A stretch of DNA of 64,000 bases from Streptomyces chromofuscus (GTDB lineage Bacteria; Actinomycetota; Actinomycetes; Streptomycetales; Streptomycetaceae), in the NCBI RefSeq assembly GCF_015160875.1, contig NZ_CP063374.1, positions 1,550,001-1,614,000 on the forward strand, given 5' to 3'. The translations under genes and the position numbers were made by a program. A model generated the notes under the pieces. It saw only the letters and a list, made by a program, of their open reading frames with translations. It had not been told where the DNA came from and did no database searches. Positions within the stretch are counted from its first letter, which is position 1; the number at the start of each line of letters is the position of its first letter. Below are positions 17,440 to 25,208 of this stretch, piece after piece.

Positions 17440-18612
17440 CTAGAAGCCGTCGTACGTGCGGCGGGTCCGCCACAGCACGACCGCCGCGACCAGCAGGACG
17501 CCGCCCACGCTGCCGGCGAGGGGGCCCGCCCAACTCGCGGGGTCGTCGTCGTCGCGGGCGGTGTCCGGACCGGCACCGAAGTACTTCTCGCCGTACGCCG
17601 CCGAGCGCAGGCCCTGTGGCTTCAGGCGCCCGGCCTCCTCGATGGCGGCGGCCGGGTCGACGAAGCCGAAGCCGCGGGAGTCGTCACGGCCGTCGGCCGG
17701 GGCGTCGCGGGCGGTGTCCTCCAGGAGCCGTTTGATCTGGGCGGGGGTGAGGCCGGGGTGGGCGGCCTTGACGAGCGCGACGGCGCCGGAGACGAAGGCC
17801 GCGGCGGCGCTGGTGCCCCAGCCCTCGTAGTACTTGCGGTCCGGATCGGCGATCACCACGTCGACGCCGGGGGCGCTGACCGTGGCGTACCAGCGGCGGG
17901 TGGAGAAGGAGGCGCGGGTGCCGTAGCGGTCGACGGCGGTCGCGGCGATCACGCCGGGGTAGGCGGCCGGGTAGGAGATGTGGTCGCCCTTCTCGCCGCC
18001 GTTGCCGGCCGAGGCGACGACCACAGAGCCCTTCTTCAGCGCGTACTGGACGGCCTCGTCCTCGGCGGGCTCCGGGTGGGCGGAGGCGGAGTCGTCGCCG
18101 AGGGAGAGGTTGATGACGTCGGCGCCCTGGTCGGCGGCCCAGCGGATGCCGTCCGCGAGGGCGTTGCCGCGGGTCTTGCGGGCCTTGGCGCGGGCGGGGT
18201 CGCCGTCCTCGAGGATGACGCGGACGGGGAGGATGCGCGCCTCGGGGGCGATGCCCATGACGCCGTCGGCGTTGTCGGCGCCGTGGCCGTGTCCCGCGAT
18301 GATGCCGGCCATGGCGGTGCCGTGCCGGGCCCAGGCGCGGTCTCCGCGGCCGGCGCCGAAGCCGACCATGTCCTTGGTGGGCAGGACGTTGCGGGCCAGG
18401 TCGGGATGGTCGTCGTCGACGCCGGTGTCCAGGACGGCGACGGTGATGCCCGCGCCCTTGGTGGTCCGCCAGGCCTCCTCGGTGTGCATGGCCTCCAGGG
18501 CCCACTGCTGGGCGCGGATGCCGTCGGCGTGGGCGGCGGTGGGCGGGACCAGGGCGACGGAGGCGGCGAGCAGGGCACCGAGCAGCCCGGCCCTGCGGGT
18601 CGTGGGCTTCAT
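17440..18612 (-). CDS. Membrane-anchored subtilisin-like protease (mycosin type, S8)
   Basis: A 390-residue protease. A signal peptide (MKPTTRRAGLLGALLAASVA ... AHA) leads into an S8 domain with all catalytic residues: Asp in VAVLDTGVDDDHPDL, His in RHGTAMAGIIAGHGHG, oxyanion Asn in VASAGNGGEKG and Ser in GTSAAAAFVSGAVALV. After a linker with DDDDPASW, one C-terminal transmembrane segment (VGGVLLVAAVVLWRTRR) anchors it. This layout matches mycosins, the membrane proteases of type VII secretion, but no Esx or EccC gene is nearby. Its ATG overlaps the stop of the upstream gene (ATGA), so its translation is coupled to the repeat protein. Confidence 0.9.
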   Translation of the reverse strand: MKPTTRRAGLLGALLAASVALVPPTAAHADGIRAQQWALEAMHTEEAWRTTKGAGITVAVLDTGVDDDHPDLARNVLPTKDMVGFGAGRGDRAWARHGTAMAGIIAGHGHGADNADGVMGIAPEARILPVRVILEDGDPARAKARKTRGNALADGIRWAADQGADVINLSLGDDSASAHPEPAEDEAVQYALKKGSVVVASAGNGGEKGDHISYPAAYPGVIAATAVDRYGTRASFSTRRWYATVSAPGVDVVIADPDRKYYEGWGTSAAAAFVSGAVALVKAAHPGLTPAQIKRLLEDTARDAPADGRDDSRGFGFVDPAAAIEEAGRLKPQGLRSAAYGEKYFGAGPDTARDDDDPASWAGPLAGSVGGVLLVAAVVLWRTRRTYDGF

Positions 18613-20582
18613 GAGGCCTGTTCCGTGGAGGACGTGACGGACTTGCGCAGGCTGCGCTCCGCACGGTCGGCGAGGCCCTTCGCCTCGTGGCCCAGGCCCG
18701 CCTGGGCGGCGGCGGTGGTGACGCCGGAGCGCATCGCCTCGGCGGCAGGCTGCGGTTCGTCGACGGTCCGGGCGTCGGCCCAGCCGGAGACGGCGTACAC
18801 GACGACCGGGGCGTCGGTGAGCACGGAGACCGTCCAGGAGGCCCGCTGCTCGTCGCCGAAGCCCGCGGCGACGGTGTCCTTCGCCGCGTAGGGGCGCGGC
18901 ATCAGGTCCGTGCGCCGGCCGAGGCCGTCCCGCTCGAAGCGGGCGTCCAGCGCGCGCATGGCGGTCGCGTCGGCCTTGGTGAAGAGCAGGCCGACCGTGG
19001 TGACATAGCTCTCGGTGGCGTCGGTGTAGGTGGCGCGCAGCAGGCGCTCGCAGCCGACCGGGGCGAGGGCCTTGCGCAGCAGCGGGTCGAGGGCGTCGAC
19101 GCAGTCGCTGTCCGGGGCGACGGCAATACGCGTCCAGATCCGGTCGGCCCCGCCGGGTCCGGCGCCGCGGCCCTGCACGGTGGGCGGGAACAGCTGGTCG
19201 ACCGGCGCGCTGTGCCACAGGCTGCCGGCGGCCGCGAAGGTCCCGCGCTCCTCGGCCTCACCGGAGTCTCCGGCCAGCCAACTCCCGGTCACGGCACCGC
19301 CGATGAGCCCGGCCCCGAGGACGAGGCAGACGGCGGCCGTGAGGGTGCGCCGCCGGATCAGGACGCCGGACAGGCCGGTCCGCCCGCGGTCGTCGAACGC
19401 CTCGGGTTCGGCGAGGGTGACCACGGGCCGCCCCGAGTCGAACGTCCCGCCCGACGGGTGCTGGGCGCCCCAGGAGTGGGCGGGGTCCGGGCTCATGGGG
19501 GCGGCGGGCTCCGAGGTGGCCGCCCGGGCGGGCCGGGCCTCCGGGACGGGGCGCAGTCGCCGGGTCGTGTCCGCGGGACTCTCGGCGGGCGCGGCACCGT
19601 CACGCGCCGTCGGCAGGGGCCGCCGGCCCGGACGCGGCGGAGCGTCGGGAAAGCGGGCCGAAGCCGGAGGCGGGGGCGGGGTGAGAGGGCCGGCGTCCGG
19701 GATCGGCGGGGCGGGGAGGGCCGGGAAACGGGTGCCCGGGGAGGGCGAGCCGTTGCCGGGGGCCGGGGATGCGGGGCGGGTACCGTCGCCTGACGCGTGG
19801 GACCCGTGGCGGGCGTCGTCGCCCGACGCCGCAGACCCGGGGCGTGCGCCAGGACGCGAGGCCGGGGAGCCGGGGAGCCGACCGTTGCCCGGGGACGGGG
19901 AGCCGGGCTGCGTGGTGTGACCCGGCGTCGGGGAATCGGGACGGTGGTCCTCGCCGGGCGGCGTGGCGTCGCGGCGGGTGATGTCGCCGTGCGGGGGCGA
20001 GGGGCGGTTCCTGTCCCGCTCCGCGGACTGGAACTCCGGCGGCTGAGGGCGCTGCTCCGGGGAATGGGAGTCCGGCGGCTGAGGGCGCCGCTCCGGGGAC
20101 TGGAACTCCGGCGGCTGAAGGCGCCGCTCCGCGGACTGGAACTCCGGCGGCTGAAGGCGCCGCTCCGCGGACTGGAACTCCGGCGGCTGAAGGCGCCGCT
20201 CCGCGGACTGGAACTCCGGCGGCTGAAGGCGCCGCTCCGCGGACTGGAACTCCGGCGGCTGAAGGCGCCGCTCCGCGGACTGGAACTCCGGCGGCTGAAG
20301 GCGCCGCTCCGCGGACTGGAACTCCGGCGGCTGAAGGCGCCGCTCCGCGGACTGGAACTCCGGCGGCTGAAGGCGCCGCTCCGGGGACTGGAACTCCGGC
20401 GGCTGAAGGCGCCGCTCCGGGGAATGGGAGTCCGGATGCCGGCGTCGCTGTTCCGGGGACCTTGGCTCCGGCAGGCGGGGCTCGCTGTCCGGGTGCCCGT
20501 CGGGGGTCCTCGGCGGCTGTGCGGGCCGTGGTGGGGTCGTCGGCCGGGGAGGGATCGCGGCGTGCTGCGCCTCCGTGCTCAT
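18609..20582 (-). CDS. Single-pass membrane protein with Pro-rich 12-residue tandem repeats
   Basis: A 657-residue protein I cannot assign to a named family. Residues about 1-410 are Pro/Arg/Gln-rich and disordered; residues 56-163 consist of nine perfect copies of ERRLQPPEFQS[PA], followed by two degenerate ones. A segment rich in Pro, Gly and Ser follows. One hydrophobic helix (TLTAAVCLVLGAGLIGGAVT, then GSWLAG) near residue 430 is followed by about 215 residues of predicted ectodomain with only two Cys (DSDCVDAL and VGCERLL), probably a disulfide. The stop overlaps the ATG of the protease (ATGA). The coupling suggests the two proteins work together, for example substrate and protease, but this is inference. 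Confidence 0.8.
   Translation of the reverse strand: MSTEAQHAAIPPRPTTPPRPAQPPRTPDGHPDSEPRLPEPRSPEQRRRHPDSHSPERRLQPPEFQSPERRLQPPEFQSAERRLQPPEFQSAERRLQPPEFQSAERRLQPPEFQSAERRLQPPEFQSAERRLQPPEFQSAERRLQPPEFQSAERRLQPPEFQSPERRPQPPDSHSPEQRPQPPEFQSAERDRNRPSPPHGDITRRDATPPGEDHRPDSPTPGHTTQPGSPSPGNGRLPGSPASRPGARPGSAASGDDARHGSHASGDGTRPASPAPGNGSPSPGTRFPALPAPPIPDAGPLTPPPPPASARFPDAPPRPGRRPLPTARDGAAPAESPADTTRRLRPVPEARPARAATSEPAAPMSPDPAHSWGAQHPSGGTFDSGRPVVTLAEPEAFDDRGRTGLSGVLIRRRTLTAAVCLVLGAGLIGGAVTGSWLAGDSGEAEERGTFAAAGSLWHSAPVDQLFPPTVQGRGAGPGGADRIWTRIAVAPDSDCVDALDPLLRKALAPVGCERLLRATYTDATESYVTTVGLLFTKADATAMRALDARFERDGLGRRTDLMPRPYAAKDTVAAGFGDEQRASWTVSVLTDAPVVVYAVSGWADARTVDEPQPAAEAMRSGVTTAAAQAGLGHEAKGLADRAERSLRKSVTSSTEQAS
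20022..20417 (-). repeat. 36-bp in-frame tandem repeat array (nine perfect protein units)
   Basis: The 36-base unit recurs at a strict period from 20094 to 20417 and degenerates to 20022. Unit boundaries fall at 20131, 20167, 20203, 20239, 20275, 20311, 20347 and 20383 (sites of the GCGGAC/GGGGAC variant). It encodes residues 56 to about 187 of the membrane protein. The near-identical DNA points to recent expansion by slippage or unequal crossing-over. Confidence 0.95.
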
Positions 20583-20827
20583 GCACCCCCCGTTTCCTCG
20601 TGCCGTGCCCGTCTCCTCGTACGCGGGCCGTCCTCGTCAGGTAGTCGCACGCATACCCGCGCGCACGGTCCGGCATCCCGGCGCGGCGGCGGGCGGAGTC
20701 GTTGCTCCGTGCGTGCGCGTCACTCTACGGGTTGCCCCGGCCGATGCGGGAACCAGTCCACGAGCCCGGGGCATCTGCCCGGAACATCCCCCTACCCTGC
20801 GGTAATCCAGTCTGGCAGGCTTCGTTC

Positions 20828-22030
20828 ATGACTGCGCGCGCCGCCGACCGGGCCCGTTACGACCGGGCCACCGCCCATCTCGACGCCCCCGTTGCGATCG
20901 TGGACCTGGACGCCTTCGACGCCAACGCGGACGACCTGGTCCGTCGCGCGGGCGGCAAGCCGATCCGCGTCGCCAGCAAGTCCGTACGCTGTCGTGCGCT
21001 GCTGGAACGCGTCCTGGCCCGGGACGGCTTCGCAGGGATCATGTCGTTCACGCTCGCCGAGTCCCTGTGGCTGGCCCGCTCCGGTTTCGAGGACGTCCTC
21101 CTCGCCTATCCGTCGGCCGACCGCGCCGGTTTCGCCGAACTGACCTCCGACCCCAAGCTCGCCGCCGCCGTCACGGTCGTGGTGGACGACCCCGCCCAGC
21201 TCGCCCTCATCGACGCGGCCCGGGACGGCGGTCGCGAAGTCGTGCGGGTGTGCCTGGAGTTGGACACCTCCCTGAAGCTGCTCGGCGGGCGCGTGCGCAT
21301 CGGGGCGCGCCGCTCGCCGCTGCACTCCCCCGCCGACGTCGCCGACCTGGCCCGGGCGGTGGCCCGGCGGCCGGGGTTCGAGGTCGTCGGGATCATGGCG
21401 TACGAGGGGCACGTCGCGGGCGTCGGGGACGCGATCGCCGGACGGCCGGTGCGCTCGCGGGCGGTGCGGCTGATGCAGACCGCCGCCCGGCGGGAACTGG
21501 CCGAGCGGCGCGCGGCGGTGGTGCGCGCGGTGCGGGCCGTGGCGCCGGGGCTGGAGTTCGTCAACGGCGGCGGCACGGGCAGCGTGCAGCACACCGCCGC
21601 GGAGGACGCGGTGACCGAGATCGGCGCCGGTTCGGGGCTGTACGTCCCGCGGCTGTTCGACAACTACACGTCGTTCAGCGGCCGTCCGGCGGCGCTGTTC
21701 GCCCTGCCGGTGGTGCGCAGGCCCGGCGTCGGGGTGGTGACCGTCCTCGGCGGCGGCTACCCGGCGTCCGGCGCGGCCGGGACCGACCGGCTGCCGGTGC
21801 CGTACCTGCCGCAGGGGCTGCGCTACGACGCCCAGGAGGGCGCCGGGGAGGTGCAGACGCCGCTTCTGGGCTCCCCGGCCGACGACCTGCTGGTCGGCGA
21901 CAAGGTGTGGTTCCGGCACGCCAAGGCCGGTGAGCTGTGCGAGCGCTTCGACGCGCTGCACCTGGTCGAGGGCGACCGGGTCACGGCGACGGTGCCGACG
22001 TACCGGGGCGAGGGCCGCACGTTCCTGTGA
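20828..22030 (+). CDS. PLP-dependent amino acid aldolase/deaminase (alanine-racemase-like N-terminal domain)
   Basis: A 400-residue protein of the D-threonine aldolase / D-serine deaminase-like group. The N-terminal barrel contains APVAIVDLDAFDANADDLVR and IRVASKSVRCRALLERVLAR, where Lys in ASKS fits the PLP-binding lysine. Later segments VVGIMAYEGHVAG, FVNGGGTGSVQHTA and EIGAGSGLYVPRLFDNY bind the phosphate, and the C-terminal domain ends in LVEGDRVTATVPTYRGEG. It should cleave or deaminate a small hydroxy- or D-amino acid; the substrate is unclear. ATG 20828 is chosen because the upstream in-frame extension is G+C artefact-like; no strong ribosome-binding site is visible. Confidence 0.85.
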   Translation: MTARAADRARYDRATAHLDAPVAIVDLDAFDANADDLVRRAGGKPIRVASKSVRCRALLERVLARDGFAGIMSFTLAESLWLARSGFEDVLLAYPSADRAGFAELTSDPKLAAAVTVVVDDPAQLALIDAARDGGREVVRVCLELDTSLKLLGGRVRIGARRSPLHSPADVADLARAVARRPGFEVVGIMAYEGHVAGVGDAIAGRPVRSRAVRLMQTAARRELAERRAAVVRAVRAVAPGLEFVNGGGTGSVQHTAAEDAVTEIGAGSGLYVPRLFDNYTSFSGRPAALFALPVVRRPGVGVVTVLGGGYPASGAAGTDRLPVPYLPQGLRYDAQEGAGEVQTPLLGSPADDLLVGDKVWFRHAKAGELCERFDALHLVEGDRVTATVPTYRGEGRTFL

Positions 22031-22095
22031 CGCACCGGCCGGCCGGGCCGACCGTGTCTCGCACCGCGCCCCCGCTCCCCGCTCGCCCTGACGCG

Positions 22096-23025
22096 TCAGC
22101 CGGTCGGCCCGATGCCCGCGCCCACCCCGCCGCCGGTGTCCGCGTCGCCGACCGGCCGGATGCCGTCCGTGATGCGGTCCATGTCGGACGGCGGCGGCCC
22201 GTCCGGACCGGCGTCGAACACGTACCGCACGATGACCGGCGCCTCCGTACCGACGCTGGACTGGAAGGCGAGGGACTGCACGTAACCGCCGGGCCCCTCG
22301 GCGGTGTCGACGCGCCAGCGCACGAAGTACCCGGCGCGGCCCGCCACCGCGACCGGCCCGGCCTTGACGACCCGGTGCGACTCGATGCCGCCGTAGGGGC
22401 GCCGGCCGACGACGTCCCGGTCGTACGCCTCGTCGGCCGCGTCCGCGATGTCCGCCTTCGCCAGCGCCTCGGGGGACGTCTCGTCGGTCTCGGTGGCCGT
22501 GCGGGAGATGACCAGGCCGTGCCGGCAGACCCCGGCGTCGCCCGGGCAGTCGTACGTGCCGTCGGTGGTCATCATGACGTGGTCCACGCTGATGTTCTCC
22601 GGCCGGACCCAGCCGTCGAGCAACGGCAGGGTGATGCCGTTGAGTTCGTCGACGACGACGGCCGGGTCGTCCGTGGAGGGTGCGGGGGCGGCCTCGGAGG
22701 GCGGGGGCGCAGCCGTGGTCGCCGCGGTCGGCGGCGCGGTGTTCGCCCGCGTGCCGCCGCTTCCGTCGCCGCCGGACTCGTCGCCGCCCAGGCCGCCGCC
22801 GAGGACGGCGACGGCCGTGCCGAGCACGGCCACCAGCAGTATCCCGGCGGCGGTGAGGGCCCCGGCCCTCGCGCGCGGGGACCGGGCGCCGCGGGCGGCC
22901 GGGGGCGGCGGGCCGGCGGGCTCGGGCGGGCGCCGGTGCTCGGTCCAGGCCGTTCCGTCCCACCAGCGCTCGAGATGCGGAGCCGACGGGTCGCGGTACC
23001 AGCCGGGCGGAGGTGTCGTGCTCAC
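22096..23025 (-). CDS. DUF2510 membrane protein
   Basis: A 309-residue protein. The N-terminal DUF2510 motif is TPPPGWYRDPSAPHLERWWD followed by GTAWTEHRRPP, with conserved Trp residues. After a Pro/Arg-rich linker, one transmembrane helix (ALTAAGILLVAVLGTAVAVL) leads to a Ser/Thr/Pro/Ala-rich stalk and an ectodomain from about residue 125 with YDCPGDAGVCRHG (two Cys). Function is unknown. A -10-like TACAGT lies 6 bases before the GTG start, consistent with a leaderless transcript. Confidence 0.85.
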   Translation of the reverse strand: MSTTPPPGWYRDPSAPHLERWWDGTAWTEHRRPPEPAGPPPPAARGARSPRARAGALTAAGILLVAVLGTAVAVLGGGLGGDESGGDGSGGTRANTAPPTAATTAAPPPSEAAPAPSTDDPAVVVDELNGITLPLLDGWVRPENISVDHVMMTTDGTYDCPGDAGVCRHGLVISRTATETDETSPEALAKADIADAADEAYDRDVVGRRPYGGIESHRVVKAGPVAVAGRAGYFVRWRVDTAEGPGGYVQSLAFQSSVGTEAPVIVRYVFDAGPDGPPPSDMDRITDGIRPVGDADTGGGVGAGIGPTG

Positions 23026-23031
23026 CCGGGC

Positions 23032-23037
23032 ACTGTA
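23032..23037 (-). promoter_or_regulatory. -10 box placed for a leaderless transcript (DUF2510 gene)
   Basis: TACAGT on the minus strand, 6 bases before the GTG at 23025. There is no ribosome-binding site in between. Confidence 0.4.
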
Positions 23038-23046
23038 GGCCGACGG

Positions 23047-23829
23047 CTACAGCGGTGTGACGTACGCCCCCGAGATCCCGCCGTCCACCAGGAAGTCGCT
23101 GGCGTTGACGAAGGAGGAGTCGTCGCTGGCCAGGAAGGCGACGGCGGCGGCGATCTCCTCGGCCTCGGCGAACCGGCCGAGCGGGATGTGCACCAGGCGG
23201 CGCGCGGCGCGCTCCGGGTCCTTGGCGAACAGCTCCTGCAGCAGCGGGGTGTTGACCGGGCCGGGGCACAGCGCGTTGACGCGGATGCCCTCGCGGGCGA
23301 ACTGCACGCCCAGTTCCCGGGACATGGCGAGGACGCCGCCCTTGGACGCGGTGTACGAGATCTGCGAGGTGGCCGCGCCCATCCGGGCCACGAAGGACGC
23401 CGTGTTGATGATGGAGCCCTTGCCCTGGCGGCGCATGTAGGGGATCGCCGCCTTGCAGCACAGGTAGACGGAGGTGAGGTTGACCTCCTGGACGCGCTTC
23501 CAGGCCTCCAGGCCGGTCTCCAGGATGGAGTCGTCGTCGGGCGGGGAGATACCGGCGTTGTTGAAGGCGACGTCGACGCTGCCGTACGTCTCGTACGCCG
23601 TCCGGAACAGCGCCTCGACCTGCTCGGGGTCTGTGACGTCGACGTTCACGTAGATGCCGCCGACCTCCTCGGCGGCCGCCTTGCCGCGCGTCTCGTCGAC
23701 GTCTCCGCAGACGACGTGGGCGCCTTCGGAGGCGAGCCGGCGGGCGGTGGCGAGACCGATGCCGCTGCCGGCTCCGGTGAGGACGGCGGTGCGGCCGACC
23801 AGTCGGCGGCAGATGATCTCTTCGGTCAC
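23047..23829 (-). CDS. Short-chain dehydrogenase/reductase in the gamma-glutamylation cluster
   Basis: A 260-residue classical SDR: TGAGSGIGLATARRLASEGA is the NAD(P)-binding motif, NNAGISPP the structural one, and YTASKGGVLAMSRELG holds the catalytic Tyr and Lys. ENPG-like CPGPVNTPLLQEL follows. The acidic residue after beta2 (CGDVDETRG) favours NAD. The GTG start overlaps the aldehyde dehydrogenase stop (GTGA), so it is the last gene of the glnA4-like/ALDH/SDR operon. It may oxidise the alcohol group of a gamma-glutamylated amino alcohol to the aldehyde that the next enzyme uses; that role is inferred from context. Confidence 0.88.
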   Translation of the reverse strand: MTEEIICRRLVGRTAVLTGAGSGIGLATARRLASEGAHVVCGDVDETRGKAAAEEVGGIYVNVDVTDPEQVEALFRTAYETYGSVDVAFNNAGISPPDDDSILETGLEAWKRVQEVNLTSVYLCCKAAIPYMRRQGKGSIINTASFVARMGAATSQISYTASKGGVLAMSRELGVQFAREGIRVNALCPGPVNTPLLQELFAKDPERAARRLVHIPLGRFAEAEEIAAAVAFLASDDSSFVNASDFLVDGGISGAYVTPL

Positions 23830-25208
23830 TGGGGACCCTCCGTGCTGATGAAGACGTTCTTGGTCTCGGTGAAGGCGGCGAGCGCGTCCGGGCCGAGTTC
23901 ACGGCCGATGCCGGACTGTTTGAAGCCGCCGAAGGGGGTCCAGTAGCGCACGCTGGAGTGGGAGTTGACGGACAGGTTGCCCGCCCGGACGGCTCGCGAG
24001 ACGCGCAGGGCGCGGCCGACGTCGCGGGTCCAGACGGAGCCGGAGAGGCCGTAGTCGGTGGCGTTGGCCAGGCGGACGGCGTCGGCCTCGTCGTCGAAGG
24101 GCAGGACGACGGCGACGGGACCGAAGACCTCCTCGACGGCCACCCGCGCCTCCGGGCCGACACCGGTGAGGACGGTGGGCGGGAACCAGAAGCCGGGGCC
24201 TTCGGGGGCCTTGCCGCGGATGCCCTCGGCGCCTTCGGGGACGTAGGAACGGACCCGGTCCAGCTGGGTCCTGGAGATGAGCGGGCCCATGTCCGTGGTC
24301 GCGTCGGCGGGGTCGCCGACCGTGACCGCCTCGATCGCGGGGGCGAGGAGGTCGAGGAAGCGGTCGTGGGCGCCGCGCTGGACGAGGATGCGGGTGCGGG
24401 CGCAGCAGTCCTGGCCGGAGTTGTCGAGGAAGGCCATGGGGGCGGCGGCCGCGGCGGCTTCGAGGTCGGCGTCGGCGAAGACGATGTTGGGGTTCTTGCC
24501 GCCGAGTTCGAGGGTGACGCGCTTGAGGAGGTTCGAACCCCTCGCCAACACCTCTTTGCCCACGGCCGTTGATCCGGTGAAGACGATCTTCGCGACGCCG
24601 GGGTGCTCGACGAGGGCTCTGCCCGCGACGGGGCCGCGCCCGGGGAGCACCTGGAACAGCCCTTCCGGGAGCCCTGCCTCCCGGGCGAGTTCGGCGAGGC
24701 GCAGCGCGGTCAGCGGAGTGGTCTCGGCGGGCTTCAGGATCACCGCGTTGCCCGCCGCGAGGGCCGGCGCCGTGCCCCAGGCGGCGATCGGCATGGGGAA
24801 GTTCCAGGGCGCGATGACGCCGACGACGCCCAGCGGTTCGAGGATCGTGACGTCGAGCCCGCCCGGCACCGGGATCTGGCGACCGGTCAGCCGTTCCACT
24901 CCCCCGGCCGCGTAGTCGAGCAGGTCGCGGACGTTGCCGGCCTCCCAGCGGGCGTTGCCGATCACGTGCCCGGCCTCGCGGACCTCCAGCCGGGCCAGTT
25001 CCTCGACGTGAGCGTCCACCGTGACGGCGAAGCGGCGCAGCAGACGGGCGCGGTCGCCGGGAGCCAGCGCGGCCCAACCTTCCTGCGCTCGCGTGGCCCG
25101 GACGACCGCCATGTGGACGTCGGCCACCGACGCCGCCGGGATCGTGGCGACGACCTCCTCGGTCGCCGGGTTCAGTACCTGGAGCTGTTCGGACACGAAG
25201 GGCCTCAC
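23826..25208 (-). CDS. NAD-dependent aldehyde dehydrogenase
   Basis: A 460-residue ALDH. The catalytic Asn and flanks are in VIAPWNFPMPIAAWGTAPAL, the NAD-binding Lys in ILKPAETTPLTALRL, the Rossmann glycine in VFTGSTAVGKEVL, the catalytic Glu in TLELGGKNPNIVF and the nucleophile Cys in DNSGQDCCARTRILV. EEVFGPVAVVLPF and PFGGFKQSGIGRELG also match the family. It lies between the ligase and SDR genes with GTGA overlaps on both sides. In context it would oxidise the gamma-glutamylated aldehyde to the acid. Confidence 0.92.
   Translation of the reverse strand: MRPFVSEQLQVLNPATEEVVATIPAASVADVHMAVVRATRAQEGWAALAPGDRARLLRRFAVTVDAHVEELARLEVREAGHVIGNARWEAGNVRDLLDYAAGGVERLTGRQIPVPGGLDVTILEPLGVVGVIAPWNFPMPIAAWGTAPALAAGNAVILKPAETTPLTALRLAELAREAGLPEGLFQVLPGRGPVAGRALVEHPGVAKIVFTGSTAVGKEVLARGSNLLKRVTLELGGKNPNIVFADADLEAAAAAAPMAFLDNSGQDCCARTRILVQRGAHDRFLDLLAPAIEAVTVGDPADATTDMGPLISRTQLDRVRSYVPEGAEGIRGKAPEGPGFWFPPTVLTGVGPEARVAVEEVFGPVAVVLPFDDEADAVRLANATDYGLSGSVWTRDVGRALRVSRAVRAGNLSVNSHSSVRYWTPFGGFKQSGIGRELGPDALAAFTETKNVFISTEGPQ

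Noticed and set aside
20022..20417. CRISPR-like regular repeat
   Set aside because: The repeats are contiguous, without unique spacers, and in frame in a coding gene.
17440..20582. A type VII secretion locus
   Set aside because: Only a mycosin-like protease is present; there is no EccC, EccB, EccD or Esx protein.
20792..24163. A 1123-codon minus-strand frame
   Set aside because: It crosses five real genes in a wrong frame and is Arg/Gly/Pro-rich.
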